This document shows, piece by piece, positions 22,447-32,245 of a DNA stretch of 64,000 bases; positions within the stretch are counted from its first letter, which is position 1; each line of letters starts with the position of its first letter. The notes under the pieces were generated by a model that was not told the DNA's origin, ran no database searches, and saw only the letters and a program-made list of their open reading frames with translations. Origin of the DNA: Thamnidium elegans (Eukaryota; Mucoromycota; Mucoromycetes; Mucorales; Mucoraceae); contig JAIXMG010000003.1 in the NCBI GenBank assembly GCA_025201345.1, forward strand, positions 248,001-312,000, in the 5' to 3' direction. The translations under genes and the position numbers were made by a program.

Positions 22447-22989
22447 CTTTATCAGTAGACGAAACGGCTTGTTTTTTAACTTATCACTTTTATCGTATAT
22501 CTAAGGTTTGATGGAGAATGACACCAGCTATCATGTGAATCGTGCATGGACAACTACACCCTCGTTTCATAATTTGTTACCGACAGGAGTTTGTAGTTAT
22601 AGGCACCACCCTTTTTCTCTTATCGATGTAGCGAATTAGCTTCTTGTTCCAATTTTTGTCATTGATTTAACACGCCAACCTTTTTTGATTTACTTAGAAA
22701 CGGAAGGCAGCCGGGGGTATTTTAGTAAAGGATAGTGCCAACTATCATGTGAACCATACGAAATTTGAAATACAGATTATTTTTTCTATTCACTTTATAT
22801 TTTTAGTACTTATCAACATGATCCCTATCATCATAGCAACCATTGTAAACAACTACGTATAGTACTGCGTGTTATATCTAACTGAACTTCACTTTAAATA
22901 ATTATAATATACATCTATAGCTAGAAACAAACATGCGTACGATTAAGATAGATATACTTGTAAACTTTAAATGATAATAAATAAAAAAG
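21680..22989. other. Intergenic region with short dispersed repeat
   Basis: About 1.3 kb with no convincing gene. It contains a (TC)n microsatellite at about 22413-22442. Two copies of a short motif, CTATCATGTGAATCGT (near 22529) and CTATCATGTGAACCAT (near 22742), lie 213 bp apart in the same orientation. Confidence 0.4.
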
Positions 22990-23593
22990 AGCCTTAAATT
23001 TTTTTTTAAAATTTAAGGCTTATTTTAATAACGAGCCATTCGATTGCCTATTATATAGACAATCGTCAGGCCCGTTATAAACGACATCATTTCGTTGTCA
23101 GGATAAAAAAAACCCTGACTGATATTCTCTGGACAAATTTTTTGCTATTGAAGCAAAAGAGTTAGTTGGCTTCCGACCAGTGTTACAGGCTGGTGGAAGC
23201 AGGGAGGGAGGAGAAGAAGGGGAAAGAAGCGGGGAAGAAGACAAAGGATAAACTGGGAGAGGGCGAGAAGAGACAGGACAGGCAGGAGGAGGAGTAGCCA
23301 TCAAGCCTTTTGGCTCTCCGGCCAAAAGAAAAATACCAGGAGGGAGTGCTCCTTTTAAAAAATCCCTCGGAGAGAGGGATTTACAAACCTGCACAAGGAA
23401 GGTTTTTTGCCAAGCTTGGCCCGAGGAGGCAGTTGGCACAAAAGTGAAGTAACTTTTCGTGCCCCAGAAGGATGAACCAGCTAGAAAATAATAAAGAGGT
23501 CAACGTTATTATTTATTTTTAAATGAAAAAAAAAAAAAAAAAAAGTTACTTACGACCAGCTGGGAAAAGTGAGGTCGTCCTGTCACTGAACAG
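22990..23593. repeat. Dense array of stem-loop (hairpin) sequences
   Basis: At least ten consecutive inverted repeats lie in about 600 bp. Perfect or near-perfect arms are at 22990-23020 (13 bp), 23028-23078 (compound, about 18 pairs), 23097-23119 (6), 23140-23158 (7), 23169-23200 (11 with one bulge), 23307-23328 (8), 23360-23382 (9), 23385-23405 (6), 23409-23420 (12-base palindrome), 23435-23463 (11 with one bulge), 23486-23514 (9) and 23552-23578 (6). The block is GC-richer than its surroundings and includes a purine-only tract (about 23200-23300). It resembles the short hairpin elements of fungal mitochondrial genomes, so a nuclear insertion of mitochondrial DNA is one explanation. A structured RNA is another. 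The 113-codon minus-strand frame across it looks incidental. Confidence 0.7.
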
Positions 23594-23599
23594 CGAGAT

Positions 23600-23751
23600 G
23601 GAGGAGGAGCCTAAGAATAGTGCGATGACGCTTATAGCTAACATTGCTGTTTATAATATGAAACGAATAGAAAAAAAAAGTTTTATATACCAAAAAACAT
23701 TAAGTAGGAATGACCCCATTATAAATAAATTTTGTTTACACATTTGCGACA

Positions 23752-23788
<37 letters not shown>

Positions 23789-24289
23789 TGACCACATATG
23801 TCCACCTTTTAAAATGACTCGTACAAGTATTTACTTCAACCCCTCTAGTTTGAAGTGCATACTTCTTTTTTTTTTGGCGTGAGTTTTATTCTATAGCTAA
23901 TAGTTTTTAAAGAGGAGAAGGGAGTAGCGAAATGAACCTACCGGGTGGTAAGATAGTACTTTCCTGTAACTATGGGAATATTTGGAAACCGATCAAGTTT
24001 GATTGTTTGGAGTAAACAGATACGGGTGACTTTGGTTTAAAAATATCAGTGTTTACTAACCAACTTTACTCATTTATGCATTAATTTAGGGGGTTTGTGA
24101 CACAAAAAAATACTTGAATTTTACGCCCACTTAGTTTTAATATAAAATAGAAAATGTATATACGATTCCGTTATGATAAGCACATGCTTTCCCAAGAAAA
24201 AAGAAAGTCATGTTTTTGATTGTTAAATATCATGGTCGAGACATTTACCTTATTTTTCTTTTTCTTTATAGTTTTATTTATTTTTAAAA
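23600..24289. other. Intergenic region, no gene seen
   Basis: About 0.7 kb with an A-run of about 31 bases (23753-23783). Apparent frames are low-complexity (poly-Lys). The sequence before 24290 is pyrimidine-rich and suits a promoter of the coiled-coil gene. Confidence 0.4.
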
Positions 24290-24956
24290 ATGTTTATTAC
24301 AAGTACATTATCTACAGCAATAGTAACAGAATATATCATGACTGAAAAAATTAGAAGCATATTCTTTTTTAGTCAGTTATGCTTCTATATTTTTGTTATA
24401 ATTGATAAAGATTTCATTTCCTTTATTGAAGAAGCCATTTCGATGGTTTTCCCAAAAGAAATAACACATTTCTTTGTTACAAAACGTATGTTATACAGTC
24501 TACATATATATATATATACACAGTACAAATATTAAATTAAATATATTTATAGATCAACACCATTTACGTATAAAAGAACTTGAAGTTAACTTGTTCGACC
24601 GAACAAGAAAACTTCAAATGTACGTAAATGAGTGCGAAAAGCTGAAAGACGCTTTTGTAAAAGCCAAAGAAGAAGAAAGCTCTGTTGAAGAAGAGCTGAA
24701 TCTTGAAAAAGGTCGTCTTAAAAATTCTGACAACACTGTCGAATTTTTGTCTAAAACTATTAATGACCTTAGTGTCAAAAAAAATAGTTTGTTTCAAGAA
24801 ATAGCCGACTTAAAAACAAGTATGTCGGCTATACCTGCCAACCACAACAGGGATATGGAAAAAATGATGCAAAATCATTTTGTTACAATTACTAAATTAA
24901 AAAAAGAAAATTCCGCTCTTAAAGACAAACTCAGCGATGAGTTTGTCTTTGTATAA
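24290..24956 (+). CDS. Hypothetical coiled-coil protein
   Basis: Two exons, 24290-24485 and 24553-24956, join in frame (GT-AG intron 24486-24552) to give 199 residues. The first 65 residues include a hydrophobic stretch (FFFSQLCFYIFVII). The remainder is strongly heptad-like: RIKELEVNLFDRTRKLQMYV, EEELNLEKGRLKNS, IADLKTSM and KLKKENSALKDKLSDE. I do not recognise the family; it resembles generic coiled-coil or tropomyosin-like segments. The consistent Lys/Glu coding pattern and clean splice support a real gene. The start codon is the first ATG of the frame and could be further upstream through an unseen exon. Confidence 0.45.
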
Positions 24957-25283
24957 ATAAATCTTTTTTTGTTCATAAACTTTATATATATATATTTATT
25001 ATTATAATTTTTTAATAGTCGAGCCGTATATAATAAGACATAATCTACTGAATAGTGTTTCTTTATATATTTGATTATTATCGAAATAAGATACTGTAGG
25101 TACAAACTAGCTTTTTTCCAAAGTTATTTATCGGCAATTTCCTTCATATATTGCATAAAAACTTGATTACCCCTCAAATGTTTTAAAAATATTGTCATAT
25201 AAATAAATTGACTTAAACTTATAAGTTTAGTGAAATATAAAATAATTTGTGTGTATTAATTTTAAATAGACTGAAACGCCAAC
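24957..25283. other. Spacer between coiled-coil gene and LINE, nothing seen
   Basis: About 330 bp of AT-rich sequence ending at the left target-site duplication of the LINE. No coding potential seen. Confidence 0.4.
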
Positions 25284-25298
25284 AAAAAAAGTTGCATA
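25284..25298 (+). repeat. Left target-site duplication of LINE
   Basis: Fifteen bases, AAAAAAAGTTGCATA, repeated exactly at 27436-27450 beyond the element's poly-A. This is the signature of target-primed reverse transcription. Confidence 0.85.
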
Positions 25299-27435
25299 TA
25301 GACCAAGATACGTATCAATATTAATGGGTTTATATCCGATCCAGTAGATCAAGGTCGAGGACTTCGGCAAGGGGACCCTCTTTCTTCTATCCTATTCAAT
25401 CTAGCACTAGATCCTCTGCTGCAATCAATAGTACAGGATCCTACTTTACCCGGAATCGTCCCTCGCCCTATTCCTCAGCTGTCATCTGGTTCTATTCCAA
25501 CACCTAACGCTTTAAAATCGATGGCATATGCCGATGATATAATCATATTTTTAAATACGCCATTTGAATTTGGCACTTTGCTCCATCATCTAAAGACTTA
25601 TGAGCTGGCATCTAACGGTCTTAACGTTTCCAAAACACAAGTATTATCTCTTAGTGGAAATCTATTGGATCTTCAATGGCGTGAATTATTTCAACAAAGC
25701 CAAATTATTGAAATATATGATCGTAATTCGCAAATCCCCTTATCTTATCCTGGATACTTTATTTTACAAAATCCTGCTCAAGCTAAGTTTATTAAAGATA
25801 AATTACTGGGCATGGTCGATCAAAGCTTCCAACCCCACTTTGACAGACGACTCTCCTTCCGCGGCCGTGCTACCATCGTCAATACATTAATCCTGTCTAA
25901 GTTATGGTATTATCTCCGTCTTCTCAACCCGTCCGACACCTTTTTTAAGAGACTTGATAGCAGAATTGGTACTTTTGTATCTAACAAGAAAAAGCTAGGT
26001 CGGTTTTCGGTTCAACATTTGAAACAACCAATACGAGAAGGAAGTCTCGGCATCATTGATCCACGTATCCAACACACAACACTTCAATTACGATGGTTTT
26101 ACCGTTAGTCAAACGTATCTCAACAACACCTCCTCCAACACGCCCTACGAGCTTAACAATTGCTCGATATTGACTGCGGTATAGTATATCTTTTCCCTTC
26201 ACCAAATCCTTTGATTTTCAACAACAAGAGGTTTCCTCTACTCAGGAATTTTTACTCCGCCATTCTTTTATTCTTATGTCCAATACACCTAGGGCTAAAC
26301 TGCTTAATGTTCTTTCTCTGTATTCACCGATCCGAGTTATCATAAAGACGATAAATACCTTACCAGACCCGGGAAACATACTGTCACTGACACTCACGCC
26401 GCTTACTGTTCTGGAATTCCCCCTCAATGATGTCTGGTCCCCGGCCAAGGATACTTGCTCTCTCCTAGCTCGATCGTATAAATCAATGATGATTAAAGAT
26501 TTCTTCAAATATGACCCTGTATTAGAAAATTTGACTTTTCGGGGATAATACTGATCCTCTTCGTCAACACCCTCGATTAGGTAATCGATTTCGAGAGGGC
26601 ATTATCCATTTTTTGCTCCCTGCTTACCCCAGAGGAACCTTTGAAACCTAGGCCGCTTGGTAATATTGACTCCATCAAATTCTCTGAATTCTACAGGGCT
26701 GAATTAGAAACAATTAAATATACATCTCAAGAATGCCGATTACAACAAATATCCTTGACTTCTTTTGGGCCACCAACTGTTAGTCGGTTCTCCGGGTCAC
26801 GACGGAAAACCTTTTGGAACACAAACATCAATTTTCGTACAAAAAACGTATGGTACCAGCTACTCCACAACAAAGTGAATATTCGACTTGTCCTTCACCA
26901 TGTTATTCCTATTCTTGTTCCGTCGCCCAATTGTCCTCTTTGTCCACGAGATCAACTCCAAGATACTGCACACATGCTCATTCGATGCCAACGAGTGCGG
27001 CAAATATGGAAGGTTTTCTTCATTCCTCTTTCCTCGCCTCCCTCGACTTCACCGCTTATCTCCTAACCAAGTCTCAGAAATACTGTACTCATACAAATTC
27101 CCTCGATATATCGAACCAGAATTACCTCCGGCATTCTTGTTTGGATCTATTATGGAAGCTATTTGGACGCACTATTGGCGACTTATTTTCAACTTATCCC
27201 CATTCATACCTGATCAAGTGATTTGTACAGCCATAAAACTATACCAACAATATTTTCCCAAGATCAATTAAATTCAACAGAATAACTTTCATACCTTTCC
27301 ATTTACGTAGTATATTTCCTCGATAGGTTTAAATAATTTAAACTTCTTCCCCTTTTATTGTCTCCACTGCACATCCCTCTTTTAGACATGTGACTTTTAA
27401 AATCAATAAAACATTTGATTATACAAAAAAAAAAA
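25299..27435 (+). mobile_element. 5'-truncated, inactivated non-LTR retrotransposon (LINE)
   Basis: Between two copies of a 15-bp target duplication lies the 3' part of a LINE. The reverse-transcriptase frame begins in mid-domain with GRGLRQGDPLSSILFNLALD. It continues to the catalytic YADDIIIF box (about 25530) and thumb, and stops at 26108. Further frames follow with shifts: one (26641-27066) contains WNTNINFRTKNVWYQLLHNK and the CCHC-like zf-RVT motif CPLCPRDQLQDTAHMLIRC; the last closes near 27271. The end is a poly-A tract reaching 27442. The endonuclease and the N-terminal part of the RT are missing, and the frame is broken at least twice, so this copy is dead. 5' truncation, poly-A and target duplication together show insertion by another LINE's machinery. 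Confidence 0.9.
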
Positions 27436-27450
27436 AAAAAAAGTTGCATA
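27436..27450 (+). repeat. Right target-site duplication of LINE
   Basis: Exact copy of 25284-25298. Its A-run merges with the LINE poly-A tail, so the left boundary is uncertain by a few bases. Confidence 0.85.
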
Positions 27451-27787
27451 ATAAATATCGCGTCATGACACGACTATTTGCGATCTCCCTCTTTTTTCTT
27501 CTTGCCATCGTGACATGTATTTCATTGAAACCAAGTATAAATATTGGGACTTGAAAGATATCAAGGGCTTTTTTCATGAGATAGCACCCTCTACCGAGGC
27601 AGTACATCGTAAAATAAAGTGCGCATTGGAAGCTATTGCAAAAAGTGACAGCAATTTCGTACCATTGGCTCGTGAGCAGGGAAAAAAATTGCTTTCCTCA
27701 TTGAAGGTAAACGAATTAAACTATTAAACTAAATCACAGCTGATAGAAACTTTTTAAACAAGGATAAACAGTATCTACCAAAAACTA

Positions 27788-29593
27788 ATGACCAGGACCA
27801 GGGTGTAAGTGTATTTTATGTCAAGCTAAGCAAGAAGTAATTTTTTTTTCACAGGCTTCCTCTACCTCAAATTATAAATAAAAACATTACGAACCAATTT
27901 AACAGCTCCGGCCCTTCAGCTGTATTCAATGTTAATCAAGCTTTTACTGATACTACAGGTACTACCTCTTTTAAACGAAATTATGCAGAGAAATCTGTAG
28001 ACAAAAAAGTCATAGTAAGAACTTTATTAACGCGCGAGAATTGTAATAACTAACTATCATTGTATAGCAAAAAAGAAAGCCAAACTTGGATTATTTGAAC
28101 GAAGGTGAAGGTCCAGTCATTTATGACGATAGTACAAAGAATGTAGGGTATTTAAAAGGCTACAATGTGCTCGAACTAATAATACAATTGTTTTTCGATA
28201 GTGGTGTTTACAAAACGGCTTGAACTTGAGTGAAAAATTGCATGATTTTCGGGATAGGTCAATCCAACACATAGCGGAAAATAATGGACCTGCTAATGTA
28301 TATGAGGAGCTGTAAGTGCGTTTGGCTGTTTGTTTGCTATTAACCTAAAACTTTTATTAAGTGCTATCAATGGAATTATGTTTCTCACAAATGATGCAAG
28401 GCATCATTATCGTATTGGTCAAGAGGACTTTGAAACAGCAACACTTGAGGTTCTTAACAATTATGTTACTAATGCAGTCTGTGATAATATGACTGGGGAG
28501 ATCAAGAAAATATCCAAGGTAAGAACCCGTAACTATATAAAATCCTACAGAAATGTAAATAGTATGTATATTGTGTGTAGCTATCCAAGATCAACGGTGA
28601 TGGGGCTATTGATCAGGCAGATATATGGTGCAGTAATTCGATTGTTGCTAAAAACAAGATGGAGAAAAAAATAGCCCGAGTAGTTTCTTCCGTGTACGAA
28701 TAGCCCCAAATGCGTTAAAATGTTTAATTTCGAGCCCTAATAATATAAATCTCATATTTTATAGATTACGTAACATCCAGATGAAGAAAGTTCAAAGAAT
28801 GAAAGAACCACTTTTTTGTAGTCAACTCATTGAACCAATTGTGTGCCCATTCTTGTCTGAATCTGAAGATGTTGTGTTGAAAGGGTCAGTTGAAAAAAGG
28901 AAAGGCAATATCAAACTAATTTTTTTTTAATTTGACAGGAGTTCCGAGGAGAGTACAGGATCCAAAGCTAGACGAGGAAAAGAAGGCCGCATCCCTGACT
29001 TATCATTATGTGTTGAAGTCAAAGGATTTCAGCATGCTTTATTCCTTTGTGAGGTTAAGACCATTAGCTACATGAATTCTGAAAACAGTAGTCCTGACCC
29101 TGATTTTATTAAACTTATCAACGAGATGAAGGATGAGCTCGATAATATGGGCGATGTAAAAGATGAAAGTAGAGTTGTCTACTCGTTGTTGGTTCAAGGT
29201 ATTTTATTAAAATTAAGTTCTTTTTTCCCCACAGCCATTTAACCATCATACAAAATACTTGTAGGTGAAAAATGTCGTATGTTTGCTTTGGATTTCAAAT
29301 TCAATAAACTTTATCGGCTTGTTCTACTGGATCACTTCTACCTTCCAATTGATAAATACGATATTCAGCGTTTGGATGGCTGTTTTGACGCCATGCTGTA
29401 TCTTGAGGTGAGTAATAACGCATGCTCATGTGACAACGATGAAAGAATTAACATATTATTTCAGGTTTTGGTTAACAATTTGGCTGACACATTCACCTCC
29501 TTTTACTACGACTCCTGCCCTTCTTCACCTACTAGTCCGGGAAGACTTACAATCAAGCCCCTCAAAAGCTTTAGCTCTCCCCATAAAGAATAA
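27788..29593 (+). CDS. PD-(D/E)XK-like protein of a probable Mucorales multigene family
   Basis: Ten exons keep one frame throughout: 27788-27804, 27855-28014, 28068-28142, 28202-28311, 28362-28518, 28581-28693, 28765-28884, 28939-29198, 29265-29407 and 29465-29593. They give 427 residues. The core GRIPDLSLCVEVKGFQHALF followed by LCEVKT fits a PD-(D/E)XK nuclease-fold pattern (Pro-Asp, then Glu-x-Lys). Flanking segments (CSQLIEPIVCPFLSE, FIKLINEMKDELD, VVYSLLVQGEKCRMFALDF) match my recollection of large Mucorales-specific families of unknown function; this is unverified. Upstream, 27515-27706 encodes a plausible further exon (VHRKIKCALEAIAK). Joined through 27740 it reads in frame into this gene except for one TAA at 27755-27757, itself one C-to-T change from Gln. 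So the gene either starts at 27788 or is a slightly broken longer copy. It sits directly beside a LINE. Confidence 0.62.
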
Positions 29594-30725
29594 ATATTTT
29601 AATGGTCAAGTCCACTTTTCGACGTTTTTTATTTTAATTGCACATTTTATAGATCTTGATATGATTAATGCTGTTTTGAATGATCGGAATCAACGCTGTA
29701 TTTGAATCAAAGGTTCTATCGGATGGTTCTACCTGGCCATACAATTTATAACAGTCCAAAACAAACGCTACGATTAGGAGGTGTTCTACTAATAAAGCAA
29801 ATATGAGTATCATCGTCATTTTCTTAAACAAGATTTTTTTAAGCATCGTTTTATGAACATTAACACCAGCAATGCTTTTTCAATAATCAAGCTTCCTTTA
29901 TACTTGTGCGAGTCTTCTCGACAACTGACGTCAAGTCGACCTGCAACAGGCTGCAAAAAAATGCAGTATTCAACCGTTGTGACGGTCTGACTAAAGTATA
30001 CCAAATAACTCGCATATGTGTCAGCAGCCAGTTAGATATTGTCCGTTGAACTGGTCAAAAAAGACCTTCAAACATAACCTTACAGTCGGTTGTCAACTGA
30101 CAATGTTCTACAACTGATTACATGTAGGCGCAGTACCTGTCAGAAATAAAAACAACCATGGGTATACTCGCAATGTGGACGCTTTGATTGTAATACATGT
30201 AAATTTATGGGAGGAAGAATAAAATAATTACTTGGCATTAAAAAATACGTCATATAAAATTGAGTGGGCCTGCATTGGTGACGTATTTTGAACCAATAAA
30301 ACCTTAGTAATAGTAAATTCTTCCGTTCGGCAAAGGGCGTCAAAACCTTTTTGCTCCTCAGTGATGATCATTTCAAACTTGACATAAGGTGTTTAGAAGA
30401 CTTTTAGCGTACTCCTACGCTCCTCATTACAGGAACTGTAGACGTGTTCAAAACGGAACATCCTTTATTTTGGAGCGTTGGGACGCGTGTGGTTCTGGGT
30501 TTCTGCTGGACTTATAAGGGCTTCGTGGTACTATCGTTAAACCTGACGTCTTCTACGGATAAGTATGTTTGTGGCTGTCTCGGAATGAGGGAAATGCTGG
30601 GTATTTGTAATTGGAGTTATGAACGACTGGTGGCTGGTTCGTTTTGGCGGTTATTAAAAAAAAAGAGCACACATCTAATATTTCATTGATAGTGTCTGGC
30701 TTTGGTGGTCGTTTCTGTTACTTGA

Positions 30726-30785
30726 TTCTTGGTATATGACTTCTTGGTATATGACTTCTTGGTATATCACTACCTGATATATGAT
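30726..30785 (+). repeat. Short tandem repeat, 15-bp unit
   Basis: Unit TTCTTGGTATATGAC occurs twice exactly, once with one change (…ATCAC) and once decayed (TACCTGATATATGAT), head to tail. Further degenerate TTGG/TGAT-type units follow to about 30830. Confidence 0.75.
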
Positions 30786-31168
30786 TACTTGGTGTCTACT
30801 TCTGATATTCTACTTTATGGTGCTTGATATAAACCATTCATCGTAGCCGGATTTTTCTTCAATATTGACTTTTTTCCGGCTGTCTACTTCTTGCTGTCTT
30901 ATGTAAACGACTTGTTGTAACTATCAGCTGCTCCTTTTTCTCTAGCGTTTGATTATGATTTTACGTTTTGATGCGTTTGGCACTTGTCGTTTTCCGCTGA
31001 TCTGCGGTTTATTTTATTTAATGTATAAAAATAAAAGCATGCCAGTAAAACTATAAATATTTAGCTTGAATCAACCATACGACCGTTTCTTTATTAAAAT
31101 TATTATACGTGCTCTATTATAACAATAAGAAACGTATGATTGGTAAAATGAATTTAGATTTACCAATT

Positions 31169-31435
31169 TTATATTCGTGCCATAATTAAAGAGAGAATAG
31201 ATATTAGAAAAATTAAACACACTCTATCTAAACTTCGGCCATCAATACTATAGCGACTGTCAGCTTCCATAACAGCCTAAAATAAAATATCAGATCAAGC
31301 TTATAAATATTAATTATTAAAAATACATACATCGTCAGTATCAATAATTAGAATAGTTTCTATTAGTAATGAGTTTGCATTTTTAGTCATATGGCCTTCG
31401 ATTTGAGTCGCTCGGAACGCGTCGACTCCAGGCAT
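31169..31435 (-). CDS. Possible small spliced gene of unknown function (70 residues or 3' part of a larger one)
   Basis: Minus-strand exons 31435-31331 and 31276-31169 join in frame with a good donor (GTATGT) and acceptor (ATTTTAG). They start MPGVDAFRATQIEGHMTK, continue through SLLIETILIIDTDD, and end with a hydrophobic tail LIFLISILSLIM. A further acceptor-like TTGAATAG lies 9 bases upstream of the ATG, and the frame stays open to it, so there may be an earlier exon near 31500-31560. No family recognised. The hydrophobic C-terminus suggests a tail-anchored or membrane-associated protein. Confidence 0.33.
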
Positions 31436-32245
31436 TTTAAGAATCTATTCAATAAAAATATTAGACGTTATTTTTTCTTGAAAGATAATCTCGCAATAAA
31501 ATGAAATTTACTGATATCTCAAACTTTCTTTGCTTATTAACTACCATAGTATAATTATATGTTAGTAGTTAGAAGAGCGAAAGAGCTAAAAACAAGTTAT
31601 AAGTTGCTTGAAGTATCAATTAAAAATAAAGGAAGGTTTTTATAAACCTCTAGATAAAAGTTTACATTTTCCAGTACGTGAAAAATGTTAGTCTGTTAAA
31701 CCTGCAAATTTAAAAAGATGCACGGTTCAATTTGCCTCCCATTACATATACGTTTATTGTACACATGCGTACTTTTTTTCCCAGCTTGATCTAAGCGAGT
31801 TTCCTTATTATGCAGAGTAAATCATGCAGTAAAAAGTTTAAGAAGTAACAGGGAAATAAAGTATCATGTTCCAGGAGATATATAGAATGAGTAGCGCCCT
31901 TTGAAAGAAAAACACGCCACTGGAAAAACAAAAACCGCCAATCGGGGTTCTGTTTCCTGCCCCCCTTATTTTAAAAAAGCACAAGGTAATTCATTCAAAT
32001 ATTTGGTGAAAAGTTTTCTAAATTACATGTGTGTAACATTTTTATCACATGAAAATAAACCACTCTGTAAAATGTGCTGTTTCCCCAAAACAAGATGGTT
32101 CTAGATGTAACAAAATTCAATAACATTTAACTGAATAATTTTTGTGTAGCATTTGCACAACATGAAATGTATTTCAATATTTTATTTTTTTATTCTCATC
32201 TTTCTCTCTCTCTCTTCCTTTTTCCTTCAAAAAGGAACATAATTT

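Larger units (their letters stand above)
29594..32245. other. Gene-poor accessory region
   Basis: About 2.65 kb. It holds a 15-bp tandem repeat (30726-30785), a possible small spliced gene (31169-31435), a hairpin with arms AAAATACGTCA/TGACGTATTTT (30242-30252 and 30279-30289), and a pyrimidine-rich leader just before 32246. An 81-codon frame at 30444-30689 has no recognisable motif, and I do not call it a gene. Confidence 0.4.

Noticed and set aside
23098..23439. 113-codon minus-strand frame rich in Pro/Ser across the hairpin array
   Set aside because: It follows the purine-only tract on the other strand and several hairpins; no family motif, so the frame is probably incidental.
22990..23593. 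CRISPR-like array
   Set aside because: The hairpins differ in sequence and spacing; there is no repeated direct unit, and the organism is eukaryotic.
27465..27551. Short signal-peptide-like frame (MTRLFAISLFFLLAIV...) right after the LINE
   Set aside because: It stops after 29 codons and overlaps a better-supported frame; no splice site extends it.
30444..30689. 81-codon frame
   Set aside because: No motif, no splice context; could be a piece of a dispersed repeat, but nothing in the window supports a gene.
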